Below are positions 48,975 through 61,168 of a DNA stretch of 64,000 nt, piece by piece. How positions within the stretch are numbered: the first letter of the stretch is position 1; the number at the start of each line of letters is the position of its first letter. Position numbers and translations under genes: made by a program. The notes under the pieces are model-generated. The model was not told where the DNA came from and did no database searches. It saw nothing but the letters and a program-made list of their open reading frames with translations. Source of the stretch: Polytrichum commune (lineage: Eukaryota; Streptophyta; Polytrichopsida; Polytrichales; Polytrichaceae); contig OX485804.1 in assembly GCA_950295325.1 (NCBI GenBank), positions 40,102,429 to 40,166,428 of the forward strand, given 5' to 3'.

Positions 48975-51900
48975 ATGCTTCAGGTGCGATGGTTATGGCT
49001 ACTGGCAACTTTACTTCTCCTTGGCACGAATCGAACATCTGCGGACACATCACAACATGTGCACAGGCATGAAGAATTAGCACCCGAAGTCATCATCTCA
49101 AACAATCATCAAGCATCATCATCATCACGGTCGGTAGGAAGGTTAAGCTACTTGACACAGAAATCATTGGAAACAGTCGAAAAGGTTAGGCTATACGCAT
49201 TCAGTGGCAAAGGAGATGACGTGAAACCTTCACAATGGCCGGAGCTCAAACCTGGATGGAGGCTCATCACCTCCGTAGTGTTAGTTTTCGTAGGAGCCTC
49301 GATTTGCAGTGCAGGCGGTGTTGGCGGTGGAGGGATATTCATCCCCATCTTCAACCTGTTGTTGCAATTCGATGCGAAAACGTCCGCGGCGTTGTCGAAT
49401 TTCGTGATTTTCGGGGGCTCGTTGGCCAATTTGATATGGAACCTGCCGCAAAACCATCCGGTGTTTCTCCAGAAGCCGATGATCAACTACGATGTGGCCT
49501 TGATTCTGCAACCCAACATGTTGCTTGGGATTAGCATTGGAGTGATTTGTAATGTGATGTTCCCGGGGTGGTTGATCATTGCCCAGTTGGCAGTTATAGT
49601 TGGCTACATGACATTGAGAAGTACCAAGAATGCGATGAAGCGGTGGAGGGTGGAGACTCTCTTGGCAGCTGTGGAGGAGAGTGACAAATTTGGAGATGGG
49701 ATGGAGAAAGGGCAATTGCAGGCTGAAAATGTCCAACAAAAGCTGCTTGTTGCAATTGCAGGTCAGCTCTTTCAATGTCAATCCATCAATTTCTCAACCT
49801 TTGTTCCCTTAAATTCCCATAGCACTCACCCTCGAAGCTAGATGGTGCATATGTTCTGTTATTGTATTGATGCTTCTTGTTAGCAATTGATAGGGGATTC
49901 CAACGCATTGAAGTTATCTGAATTCCATATGCAAAGTTATGATCAGGGTTCAAAGTTTTATTGGTAGATGACCCAAACCCATCAACATGGGAGAATGATG
50001 TTAAGCTTGTGGAGTGTTTTAGAATGGACATGAACTTATTGTGCAAGATTTTAAGATTTTGGTATTAGCATCAAGGAGTAGGTAATCTCATAGAGAGGTC
50101 CAAGAGTTACCAAGTTGGGATCAAGACCTTCAATATGAATCTTGTTCTTCTTGCTTGAAATGAATGGACAATCTCACTTCTTGGAGGCCAAATTGGATGG
50201 TGGGGAGGGTAGTCAAGAATTTGAGGGGCTAGGATTATTTAATGATAGAAAAGGGTGAAGGTCTATGTAATTGAAGAAAATTATGTCCACATCCACTACA
50301 AGGGAACTTGGTTCTTTTGAACATGGACCATAATGACCCAAATGACCACGACATTGTGCCGTGTCAAAAGGGGGAAGGGGCACGAGGAGGGACCACATTT
50401 TGACAAATGGTTGAAAATGGTGGATGTAACACAAAACGTGGTCCCTTTGATTTGACACTGTGCTTTTGACAGGGTGTCCTTTTGGATCCTTTTGGTTCGT
50501 GTTGAAAAAAACCATGTTTCTTAGTAGTGATCATAGTGTACCCAACCACTTCAACTTTGGGTTAAGTTAGACATGTCCCTTTTGATAAGGTGTCGTTTAG
50601 GTCATTTTGGTTTGTGTTGAGAAAAAAGACTGCAATTTCGAGTGGTGGTTGTGGTGTATCCATTTACAGTCTAGCTCCAAGTGAAGCTAGACACGCCCCT
50701 CTCGGTATGGTGTCATTTGGATCATTTTGGTTCGTGTTGAACAGGAATCACGTTTCCTAGTAGTGATCGTTGTGTATCTATTTACACTTCAGCTTTGGGT
50801 TAAGTTGGACTGTTTATCTCGAAGAAAAGTGTGGTGGAAGCTGATACCCTTTTTGATTTGTCCATACAGATGAAGAGGAGTCAATAGCTGACGAGCCCTT
50901 AGATCAGGAACCATCCACCAATAGCAATGACCGATATATTACAAATGGTTTGCACACACCTCTGCTGAGCACCCCACAAGATCCAACAACACCGTCAATG
51001 TGCTGCACCAGTAAAATTGGCTCTCTTGCACTTGTGTGGCTTGCATTTCTCGTGATTCAGCTTCTTCGAGGCAGCAAAACCACCAAGGTTACTACCATTT
51101 TTTATTTGATCTTCACTACGCCTTTCATGCTTGCAGAAGAGAGATTTCTGAAGGAAGGACATCTAGAGCTTCTCATGCCCTTCATTACTTATCATTTCTT
51201 AAGTTAAAAATGATAGGTATGTGTCATAAATTGGGTTGCAGTCGAATGCTTTATGAACTATCTTTAGTCGCCTTGTTGTTGCATTGCGTTTTCTGTCTCA
51301 AAAGTATTGGACTGTTGAAGTTGCGTTGATACGTTCTATGAACGTCTTACGCATCTGTGGCAGTTCAACTCTCTAACTAGAGAATGATTGTGTTTCCAGG
51401 GCATATTACCCCTGCAGCCCTGCGGATTTGGCTATTGGTTATTGACAGCCACCCAAATTCCACTGGCCTTTTTTGTTACGGTGTGGACAGCGTTTCGGCA
51501 TCCGAAGAAATGCCTCTCTGAATCACAGGTACAATGACAAATATGTTTCGTGATTTTCTCTTCAGCATCATCCTACTATCAACTTCTTGTGCTCAATAGA
51601 GTTTGTTCCTTCTTTGTGAACATCTGAAAGGTTCAAGCAATGACTTGATAAAGATAGTGATTTGTAGCATACTAAATAGTTGTGTGACTCAATGCAATCT
51701 AGGATGCTAGTGCCATTTGGTTTTATTGGTCACAAAAGTGGTAATAGGTTCCATCCAATTCTGAGTGATAGTTTAAAACAACCATGAGATGGATCATAGG
51801 GCTCATAGTGTTGGGATTTGCTAATCTGGTGATACAGGATGAAAGTGAGTCATTGACAAGATCGCGAGCGTTAACTATATTTCCAGGAATGGCATTCATG

Positions 51901-52834
51901 GCAGGCCTCTTGGGGGGCATGTTGGGTGTTGGAGGGGGCATGATAATCAACCCCTTGCTCACTGAATTGGGAATGCATCCACAGGTAAAACACATTTCAA
52001 AATGTTGTTATATTGTCTACCTCTAGTACCTTCTCCTCAACCTCTGATGTATAGCAGCACTTCGATGAGCTTGTGCTGATACCAAATGGTGACAACTAGG
52101 ATTTAAATAATAAATGCATATGAGAGTATTGCTTGTGCCATGGATACATGCACGTTGCAAAATAAATCATTTGGAAGAAAACAATGTACATACTCTAAGA
52201 AGTAATGTGGTTGAAACACTACTACTTGATGTGTATTTCTCACACACAACATAACGGTTATGTAACAAAAATATGTTCACAACACGAGATGCAGTCCACA
52301 TCCAAACTTAAATTTGACCATTTTTATCATTGGACATGCCAAACGAATTACATGTAAACAATTTCATCATGTTCATTATGCATGCACATAAGTCCATATT
52401 TACTCAATACCTAGGTTAACACAACAACGCATTTGTGATTTGCTCTTGTGTCTACATCCATGGACCTGAATTGCTAAAGACCTAACAAGTCTGGTTGTTC
52501 TTGTATTGGTTTGACTTTGCAGGTGACGGCAGCAACCAGTGCGTTCATGGTGTTCTTTTCATCCTCCATGTCTGTTCTCGAGTTTTGGCTTCTTGGGCGC
52601 ATACCCCTCGACTTTGCTCTTTTTTTTGCGGTGCTTTGTTTTGCTGCTTCCCTCGTTGGTTTGCACGTGGTTCACCAGGCGATTGCGAAATACGGGCGAG
52701 CTTCGATCATCATATTCTCAGTCAGTATTGTGATGGGCATCAGTGCCATTATGATGGCGAGCTTTGGAAGTGTTGACGTATTAAGACAGTACATGGCAGG
52801 GGCATATATGGGTTTCCATACGCCATGTAGCTAA
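48975..52834 (+). CDS. Sulfite exporter TauE/SafE family membrane protein (5 exons)
   Basis: Predicted exons are 48975-49761, 50870-51087, 51400-51528, 51838-51984 and 52523-52834. All introns are GT-AG and the phases agree, giving 530 residues. The N-terminus is signal-peptide-like (WLWLLATLLLL), followed by a soluble, Ser/His-rich stretch of about 70 residues. Two homologous membrane halves then follow, the hallmark of the TauE/SafE family. Half one has SAGGVGGGGIFIPIFNLLL (about 112-130) and half two has GLLGGMLGVGGGM (about 401-413), followed by SSSMSVLEFWLLGRIP. The loop between the halves (about 215-310) is charged and hydrophilic. Bacterial relatives export sulfite or organosulfonates; the substrate in plants is not settled. 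Plant relatives are usually about 450-480 residues, so the N-terminus or loop is somewhat long. The ATG at 48975 is the only one that yields the signal-like start. No frameshift or stop was found. Confidence 0.85.
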
Positions 52835-54089
52835 GACCTTTCTACATTCGTTGAATTTTGTCATACGTGATATATGGCCAAGGGCTACTTACATGGTGGC
52901 AATACCAAGGCTCAATCTAATCGTTGTGTCTCTGCAGTGAATCAGGTGCCACCCTTAGTTTCAGCAAGTGACCTGGGAAACACCTAATTGACCAGGTCAT
53001 GCTATGTATTTGAGAAACTATCCGCTGAGTAGGTAGTTAACACAAATTTGTGAAGCTTATTAGTAGAAATAGTACAACATAGTGGCACACTTCCTTTTCA
53101 ATGTAGTGTACACAAGCAATACCCACAGTCCTATCATTCTTAAACAACTAACCATGGTGAACTTGTACTGGGCTACATGTAACCTACTTATATCCACTCA
53201 GATTTAGAATTAAGTGAGGGCCATCAGGACACTGGGGTTTGAGTTGACCATTCATGTAACCACATTCCTGTAAAAGATTCAACATACCGATTCATGCGCA
53301 AAGTGGTAGTGCTTCGACTACAGAACTTCAGTGTATTACATTGATTATGCATCAGGAATGCCATCAGCTGGTGATTTGGCAAAATTCAGAGAGTGTGTGT
53401 CTGAAGTGTTGGTTTGCTGTATGGATCCCTCTGGTGATGCACTTTGATGGACAGAATAGTCTCAAGCCACGAGTTACTTCAGAAAATGGCTTTCAAGCTC
53501 AGACACTTCACTTAGTTGCCCACTCATTTCAAATTTTTTGAACTCACTTTGCAGATATGATAGACAACGAACTTCGGATGTACCTGCCACTTAATCCTCT
53601 ACCGTATGAGACTCATCTTTGCATTGAATCATAATACCAGAAGCAAATTTACCCAACATAAGCAGGGTGATCCCCATGAGGTTTGAAGTGTAAGGGTACA
53701 TAGAGTGTGCGGTGAGAGTGTCAAGTTTTTTCTTGAGTCTAGAAGAGTTTATGTGGCACACATCACCCAACCATGAGCTATGGAGAGTAGGCTTGAGAGC
53801 AACACATTGTCCAATCTCTTTCTAAACATGTATCTTAATAAGTGCTAACAGAAGAGTTCCCCTCAAGCAATGACCTCTCCGGTCATTATGAGCATTTAAG
53901 ATTTTTGATTTTCTACCCATAACCATGAGATGCAATTTTAGACTTGACCTGAGTCTCCTTGCACTAGGTTGGGACATCCCATGGTTATATTCTCAAGGCC
54001 CACATGAACAGACACTCATTGCTTAATAATGTTATGCCGTGACCAAAGTGATTGAATACATTAGTAGATATTAATGATAGAATTATGAT
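52835..54089. other. 3' flank of the transporter gene, gene-free
   Basis: No further exon is recognised. Isolated frames such as 53341-53541 lack domains. The 3' UTR end of the transporter gene is not determined. Confidence 0.4.
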
Positions 54090-54245
54090 CATAACATCAC
54101 TCGAAACCCACAATTTGTTCAGTGGGCCCTCGGAATATCACAACCGGATGCTCGAAAAGTTGAGTGGGTGACTCAGCTTTTCGAGCATCCGACTGTTATA
54201 TTTTGAGGACCACTAAACAAACAATAAGAGTTGAGTAATGTTATG
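54090..54245. mobile_element. Hairpin MITE with family B-type ends
   Basis: An almost complete palindrome of about 156 bases. It begins CATAACATCACTCGAAACCC and ends with the complement-like GAGTAATGTTATG. The inner arms ACCGGATGCTCGAAAAG and CTTTTCGAGCATCCGACTG flank a loop of about 15 bases. Another TAATGTTATG at 54024 suggests an adjacent or nested relative. Confidence 0.65.
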
Positions 54246-55056
54246 ATACCTACTTTGTCAATATTTGGGTTAAAGAATGTTATATTAACTAATGAATTGG
54301 GTTTGGATCGGTAGTTGGCCAGATTCATTGAATGAGAGCCTGTAATTTGGTGATGGATTCCACTTAGGAGTGGTATGTGTTCAGATCTGCACATGAACCA
54401 ATATATTCAAGGCAAGGCTCTCGAACCAAGTGTCAAAATGTCCATACTGTAGGTGTTGGAATTTGGATTTGGATATTCCTTCAACAAGTAAACAAGTAAG
54501 AGTAAAAGTTTGTCAATAAAATTATACATTCACAATATGTATCAAACACATTTAAGATGTAAATGTTTGTCACTGATCACAGTAGGTAGATGGATCCAGC
54601 CAATTTCTTTTCGCTTTTACTGGGAGGTGAAATGGCTAATTCAATGGTATTTGACCTTACGTTTTCGGCTATGTGAGGATTTTAGGAAGTTGTGATTTTT
54701 GCGATTACACATGTGGAAGAATATAAACAGTGCTATTTTTATATGGCCACAAAGAACTACAAATGCGATGCTTGTTTGAGTGGTTGGGAGAATTCTAGCC
54801 AAGTGAAAAAATAATAAAATATCGCAAGGCCACTATTTGAAGAACATAATGCAGAAATAAATATGTAAAATTGCATCTTTACAATAAAAATAAAAAGTAG
54901 GAGGAAACCATTTCTTTATTTAGAATGGCATGCATTGCCAATATAGCCCTGTTAGATGTAGTGGCCCAAAAAACTAGAAAGTTATAAGTCCCTTATAGTT
55001 TGAAATGTAATGAAGAAGTGGGGGGAAAAAAACTTAGAATGTTTCAATCTATGTAA
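54246..55056. other. Gene-free stretch
   Basis: No gene or clear repeat is seen between the hairpin MITE and the end of the hAT relic. Confidence 0.4.
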
Positions 55057-57499
55057 TTCAAACTCCAATTGAAAATCGAACTTGCTTCAGCTTGCAAGTT
55101 CTCCAATCTGAAACTACTTCCTTGTACAAGAATGATGTTAATGGGTAGTGTTTTTGCACGAACATTATTGTAGCAAGAGGCAAATGTTTAGTTAAGCGGT
55201 TGCAGAGTTTGTTCTTCAAAAAAGAATAATTGAAAAATGTTCTTACATCTTCAACGCTCCCAAGAACCTACAAAATGGGATGCAATGAGACAAAGCCAGC
55301 AAAAGGCCAACATGCATTACCAAGCATGAATACACAAGCACAAGCAATATTAATGAATTAATTACACCCAAAAAAAAAAACTTACCTAGATCAATGCAAT
55401 TTCTGCAAGCTTAAAGAACTCGGGAAGCATGCCCTTCAAAGGGCCAGATTATGCTAAGGCACACCATACTTTGGTTAGGGGGTGAATGTGTAGGTCCATA
55501 ACCCTTATTGCATGAGGGTTGTTATTCATCATTGCCACGTCAAACCAATGGACATGTTGATCAAGTGCCAATCCACTCAAAATTGTTGGATTCGTTTCAT
55601 AAACATGTGGAGCACTAGAGATATCCCTATGGTGATTAAAAGTTTGCTTTGAAGTGCTCATGTACCTAGTGAGTTTGTGCTAATGCCCAAGCTCAAGCCA
55701 AAACTGAGGTTACACAATGAATAGCACATCCACTACCTTACTAGGGGAAAACATGCTTTCCAATTCCATGACCATCATGGCTATAACATTTGTAAGCAAG
55801 GAGCCAACACATTACACCCATGTTGATGGAAACACAAAACATAAATCAACTAATATCAAAATACATAATTATTTCTTAAAAAAACGTATCTACAACCTCA
55901 ACCTTGACCTCTGATATCATTATATCAAACAATTCCCTTGTTACAAAGCTCCTCATGTAGGTGATTGGATCAATGCAAGTTGCATTGAGATGGGAGCCAA
56001 CTTAAGTGGACGAATGGGCCTCAAAAACCAAGTGCTCAACACAATCATTCATGTCTAGGTGCCACCTTAGGCAAATGCTCTTTTGTAAGAGTTCACATTT
56101 ATTTTTTGAAGCATGAAAATGCACTTGAAATGAATGCATTTTTTGTGCAATAGAAGTCATTCACATCCAAAATGCAAAGGCTCAATGCCCTTGTGAAATC
56201 ACATATATAAACACTAGAGATTGTGCAAAATTAACCAAGGCTTTCACAACCTTTAGAATAGGTATCACCGTAGCCAAGGTCAATAAACAATTGATATCAA
56301 CCCTGAGTTTATAATTTGCCTTGGCTGCTAGGATTGCCGGTTTAACAAATTGATCATAATACATCTTCACCAACAAGGTGCGGTACTCTAACAAAAGACA
56401 CTTAACTGGACTCAACATCCTAATCCACCTTGTTTCTACATTTTGCAAAATTTTCCTACCCATAGACTCAAGCAATTTAGCAGGCTTTTGGAGCTCTAAA
56501 TAGCATTTTAGAGATTTACTGAAATACATGTGCAAGGCAGCTAGTAGGGTTTCTATCCTAGTCACCATCTCCAAATCTGATAAAGTAGTGTAAAGTTGCT
56601 TCGATGTGCTACATGATGCATGCCTTGCACGTGTGGCACATGAGAAACCTGCAACTTGTTAGTGACACCATTCTTCTTCCGTTGCAAATGTGATGCACCA
56701 TCTGCACCAAATGCCATGAATCGGTCTCGAATATGATGTGGGTTCAACCCACATTCGTAAGTAAGTGCAGCAAGAATCATCTTCATTATGTTATTGGCAC
56801 CACCACCCTTGTCCAATCATCAATTGTACAAACATATACATTGATCCAAGATTGGTGGTCTAGTGTTATAACTTTATTGCAAGTGACAAAGAAATAAATG
56901 GTTGTATTTATTACTTTTTGGGTCCTAGCTTGCACCATGTTAAACAAGCTTTCAACCATTTTCCAACCTAACCCCTCCATCCAATGCTTCAATGGAACCT
57001 GCACATACAATGAAGTACCATAAGCAACCAAAATGATGTTGCAAAAAAAGGGGAAGGAAATGAATGATGTTGACCTTAGGTAGCCTACGAAATGCTTGAG
57101 CGCCTTCATGGGTGGATACTTTATCATATGCCTTCTGAATTGCAACAAATGGAAGATGGTCGCCATTTGCACTTCATTTTGTTTTGGAGGAGCCCTGGCT
57201 ACAACTAGGGTTTGGATATTACCAACAGGCAGTGTTGCGAATGACCTCTCAACATGCTTGTGCACCAAACTTGATCACAAAACCCCTCACCTTTCTTGAC
57301 TTTCAAAGAGGCAAGTTAGTGAGGGTTTTCTTCCATCCTTGATTTTTTCTAGATTGTCATCTTTTGCATCCAAAATTTTGTCTCTACCATTAATTTTAGA
57401 ACAAAATACACATTGAACTATGTCAAATTTACCATCCCCTTCAAGTACGTGCTCAAAATAGGGGTATTTTACAGCCCAACTTTCTTGAAACTTGCACAA
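55057..57499 (-). pseudogene. Decayed hAT-family transposase (ZNF862-like), copy 1
   Basis: Nearly the whole length of a hAT transposase can be followed on the - strand. It starts with FQESWAVKYPYFEHVL and a C-x2-C segment (CVFCSK...GRDKIL), probably the zinc-finger-like head. Next come KHWMEGLGWKMVESLF and HQSWINVYVC, then FGADGASHLQ and VQGMHHVAHRSN, and NVETRWIRML near 56430. VKALVNFAQS lies near 56230. After a degraded part come HPLTKVWCALA (about 55480) and KGMLPEFFKLAEIALI. An apparent GT-AG intron (55385-55268) separates these from the dimerisation core VLGSVEDVRTF and NKLCNRLTKHLP, ending at 55057. Defects are one in-frame stop at 57289-57287, frameshifts near 56800 and 56570, and stops at 55451-55449 and 55388-55386. 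It is inactive. No terminal repeats or 8-base target duplication were found by eye. Confidence 0.75.
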
Positions 57500-57928
57500 A
57501 GAACCACAAGAACTAGTTAGAAACTACAAAGTTTGAAACATCAAGAAGAGGATTACATTGCAAAGAGAAGACCACAAAGACCACAAGGGGACCAACGAGA
57601 GCATGAAAATACAAAGGATCAACAAGACCATGAGAGGACTAGCAATATCAAAAACACAATATGAGGAAGACCAAGACAACAACATAGGGAGGGGCAAAAA
57701 TAAAAAATAAAAAATAAATCATAGACAAAACCAACAAGAGCACAAAGACCATTGGCAACAAGACAAGATTAAGTGTAGCATAAGGAGCACAAACAACAAT
57801 CAACAATCAAGAAATTTATTAAATAAAAAAATAAAAATAAAATAAAAATAAAGGGGAAAAAAACAAGGGTTTAGGGTACATGTACCTTCATTTTGGTATT
57901 TCTTGCTTCTTGGTTGGAGGTTCCTAGA
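57500..57928. other. A-rich gene-free stretch
   Basis: Poly-purine, A-rich DNA (AACAAGACCA-like phrases, AAATAAAA runs near 57700-57850) with no gene. It may be the 5' part of the hAT element. Confidence 0.4.
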
Positions 57929-58735
57929 GGGTCCATTCACAGTTGGGGTACTACTTTTGGGACAAAGGACTTAAGGACTATGTCGCATTGGATCTCGGCG
58001 TTTATCATGATTTATTATTATTTGATCAATAAATTTTAAATAAAGAAGTATGTAGTTCATAGGCTTTATCAAGAAATATATTATTTCTTATGAAATAATC
58101 ACTAATAATGGATAAATTCCCTATGAAATGAATAGATAAGTCATAAAACTTGTAAAAATGTCATATGACTTGTTTGGGCCACATCAATGGCAATTTTTAC
58201 TATTCAAGTGTACATCAGAGGTCAATTTTTTCTTGTTTTGCATCCTAGTACCTTGGTGTAAGTGTCATGTGTCCATACATATATTTTTTAATATCCAACT
58301 CTAATATTAAACGTTCATTTTCATGTAGCCATGATTTTGTGTATTGTTGGCCATGTTTGGTGCCACATGTAAAGTTATACAATTGGTATGCAATACATTT
58401 TTGGTTCTATTGGTACACACTTGAACGATGATTGTGAGGAAAAAAATTAGGATCGTTTCGATTAATTTTTGTTGTCATTTTCATTCCTTGATCCTAAGGT
58501 GAACAATTTTGACAACACCCATGAATGTTCTTTAAGGAATCAAAATGATATCTTAGATGACCCTATTCTTTGTAAATTAACTTTGTCAGTGTACTCAATT
58601 TGGAGTATGAAATGTAGGTATGATCCAAAATATGCTCCACAATACAAATCTAAGCACACCAAATATGTAAAGTTGTCTAAAATAGTCCTTAAACCGTTAG
58701 ACACCCAAAAGTAGTACCCCAACCGTGAATGCCCC
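57929..58735. mobile_element. Inverted-repeat DNA element, about 807 bp
   Basis: The left end GGGTCCATTCACAGTTGGGG pairs with the complement of the right end (GGGGCATTCACGGTTGGGG). Both continue into GTACTACTTTTGGG and, further in, TTAAGGACTA, so the arms are about 50 bases. CTAGA lies on both sides (57924-57928 and 58736-58740), a probable 5-base (possibly 6-base) target duplication. The interior has no recognised transposase, and the 81-codon + frame at 58469 is not supported. The superfamily is unclear because 5-6-base duplications fit few plant DNA transposons. Confidence 0.65.
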
Positions 58736-58740
58736 CTAGA

Positions 58741-59862
58741 AGTTGGCCAATAATTCAGTCTTTGGTTACTCGGGGAGGCCATCAAAATTATTACTACCTC
58801 CACTCAAAGGTGCACCCATAGTGGTTCGGGGTCCATTGATCCTGACATCAACAAAGTTAGCGGGAGCAAGAAAAGGCCTCTAAGAAGAAGAAAAGTCCCA
58901 TGCACTTGTGGATGTTTTGTAAGTCACAAATGAAACCATTGCATTAATCAATAATTTGCCACCATGGGTGATCATCAACACCATGTGCTTGAAGGAGGGT
59001 GGTTTGGATGAAGTTGCAAAAGCCATGGAGCATGAATGCTAGGAGAGTTAAGGAGTGCAAGCGCGTAGACTGCCAAGCGGTAGTGGTAGGAGTAGGAACG
59101 CTAAGAGAGGGAGCATAAGTGGCAGGAACAAGAGCACAACCACCAAAAGCCAAGAGTACAACTTCAGGAAGCAAAAGTGACAAGACAAGAGCCAAGAGGC
59201 CGAAGACGACGAAGCAAGTTGGAGCATGAACAAGACGAGTGCGACAATGACCACAAACAAGAGGATTTAAGACCCTAAATCAAACTGTAAGTTGAAAACA
59301 CACACACACACACACACATTTCACAAGTTGCAAATTGAGAAAGCAAGCAAAGACCACATACCTGGTGTAGGAAATCTACTACCGCCTCCATAAATCCGAC
59401 GTTGGTTAGAATGAGTGGCTTGAAATTGATGCAATATTTTTGAGAGGTGGAATAGAGGAAATGATCAAGAATGCAAGTTTTATTTTTGTTATTTTATTCC
59501 CGATAAACAATTAATTACATTTTCCCAAAGAGGCAAGTAAGTCAAACCCCTTACTTGCACAATAGAGTCTCCCAAATTTGAGCATCAAAATATCCTACTC
59601 TACATACAAATGCACACAAAACAATAAACGGGATGGCACCCAACAATGAACTCAAGTGGTGTGAAACATGTCCTATCCGACCAATCACTGCATCCTTTTC
59701 ATGCCATCACTTCTAAAATTAGCTATTTTGGGTCCACACAATGATCATTCTACTTTTGTCTAGTGCACAAGTAGTGCTCATTTACCGTTTTCCGTTGTTT
59801 TACCTTATATCCTACCACTTGTGCACCTGGTCAATAGATGATCTCCACCAATGTCTTGACTG
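58741..59862. other. Gene-free stretch
   Basis: No supported gene. An (AC)n run sits at about 59297-59318. The - strand frames at 58944-59260 are Leu/Val-rich and read through a GAGCA/AGAGC-rich low-complexity segment, so I do not accept them as genes. Confidence 0.4.
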
Positions 59863-60030
59863 ATTTTTTGGGCAAAATTAGTCGAGATCTTAGTGTTTCC
59901 GAGTCCAAGTGGTTCCATGTTGACATCTTTAGATTCTTCTTTCTTGTTTTGAAGTATATTCTCTAAATTCCTCCAAAACGATCGGCAATTCTCCTAAAGT
60001 CTTGAAATTCAACCAATTATTTCTCATTGT
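59863..60030 (+). repeat. Dispersed repeat C, copy
   Basis: Shares TTTTTGGGCAAAATTAGTCG, TTAGTGTTTCC and AATTCCTCCAAAACGATCGG with the copies at 45746 and 60093. The next copy begins 63 bases downstream in the same orientation. Confidence 0.6.
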
Positions 60031-60092
60031 TCATTGATCTCCTCAAGAACAATAGATGTCTTTGAGAGATGAAACAATGGCCAGCAAGACAT

Positions 60093-60250
60093 TGGGCAAA
60101 ATTAGTCAAGATCTAAGTGTTTCCAATTCAACCGATTACATGCTGAGATCTTTCCGTTTTCCTTTATAGACTGCAGGGTATATTCTATAGATTCCTTTAA
60201 ATTGGTCAGCAATTTGCCTGAAGTCTTGAACCCGAACCGGTCCATCTGTT
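60093..60250 (+). repeat. Dispersed repeat C, copy
   Basis: Shares TTGGGCAAAATTAGTCAAG, CTAAGTGTTTCC and CCTGAAGTCTTGAA with the other copies. A one-ended MITE family A fragment (CACTAATTATCCCC, from 60255, preceded by TA) follows directly. Its other end was not found. Confidence 0.6.
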
Positions 60251-60440
60251 ACTACACTAATTATCCCCAATTAATGCGTGTGGTAATGATTCCGAAAACA
60301 AAAAATAAAAATAAAAATCCAAGTCTCAAAATTAGTGAGGGTTGGAATTTCTACCAGGGGGTGCACCTTTCATAACACATATGAATATATGTGAGTGCAC
60401 AAAAGGGGTGTTCATTTGAACTATTCTGTACTTTGTATAG

Positions 60441-61168
60441 GATGAGGAGTGTGATTATGATCATACATTGATTGATGATTCTAGTGCACAAGGTGGTGAC
60501 AAGGAAAATCGTAGTGTTGGAGAAGACAATTCAAACATATGTAAGGATGATGTCATAGAGACGGAACTGATGCGTTGCAGGTTGAAAATGATTCACATGA
60601 AGATGTGAAGTTGCAAAGTGAGCTTCAAAATGCCTTAGATGTTATGATTGATGAACATGAAAATGTTGGAATGCCCTCTCAATCTATCGTAAAGTCCATC
60701 GTGGGTTATGTAGAGGTAGGGGAGTCAAGAATTTTCAAAAGTACACTTGTCAATTAATTGAATGGATATCCAACTTTATCCAAAGATCGATGAACTCAGA
60801 TTAAGGCTAGCATAATATATGAAGCCTAACTTCATGATACTATGTTAAATCTTGGTTGTGATTGTGGAGCAAGTTTTCTAAACACACTTGAAACTAGGAT
60901 TGTCAAAGAACGTGATAGACCAAGAAAATTAGCTTCAATTTAGGTTTGGTTTGTTGGGAGGGTTTATAGGATGCGTAGAAAATTGGGTATTCATTGGGTG
61001 GAGTATAGGGATCCAATTGACTTTATGGACAATCCATAAAACATGAAGATTGATTTGTGTTGATATAGAAAAGGAACCAACAATAAGTGGACTTGCAATC
61101 TTACGGATCGTTTGATGGTAGATTTAGAAACAATAATTACAACAGCTTCTATGACATATTGTTGACTC
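60441..61168 (+). pseudogene. Unrecognised decayed coding region
   Basis: A protein-like frame can be followed with few interruptions: an acidic start (DEECDYDHTLIDD), then, after a frameshift near 60570, ELQNALDVMIDEHENVG. SRIFKSTLVN follows, a stop, then LNGYPTLSKDR and a further stop. In the same frame come SFLNTLETRIVKERDRPRK, a stop, and VWFVGRVYRMRRKLGIHWVE with YRDPIDFMDNP. The region ends NNKWTCNLTDRLMVDLE and TIITTASMTY. The strand-consistent, charge-balanced frame over about 240 codons shows it was once coding. I have a faint memory of similar WVGRV..M.RK segments in plant transposon-linked proteins but cannot name a family. Confidence 0.4.

Noticed and set aside
49148..49781. - strand ORFs of 112-166 codons
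   Set aside because: Antisense shadows of exon 1 of the TauE/SafE gene.
58944..59260. Leu/Val-rich hydrophobic - strand ORFs, possible membrane protein
   Set aside because: The hydrophobicity comes from complementing a GAGCA/AGAGC-rich low-complexity stretch, and the two frames overlap.
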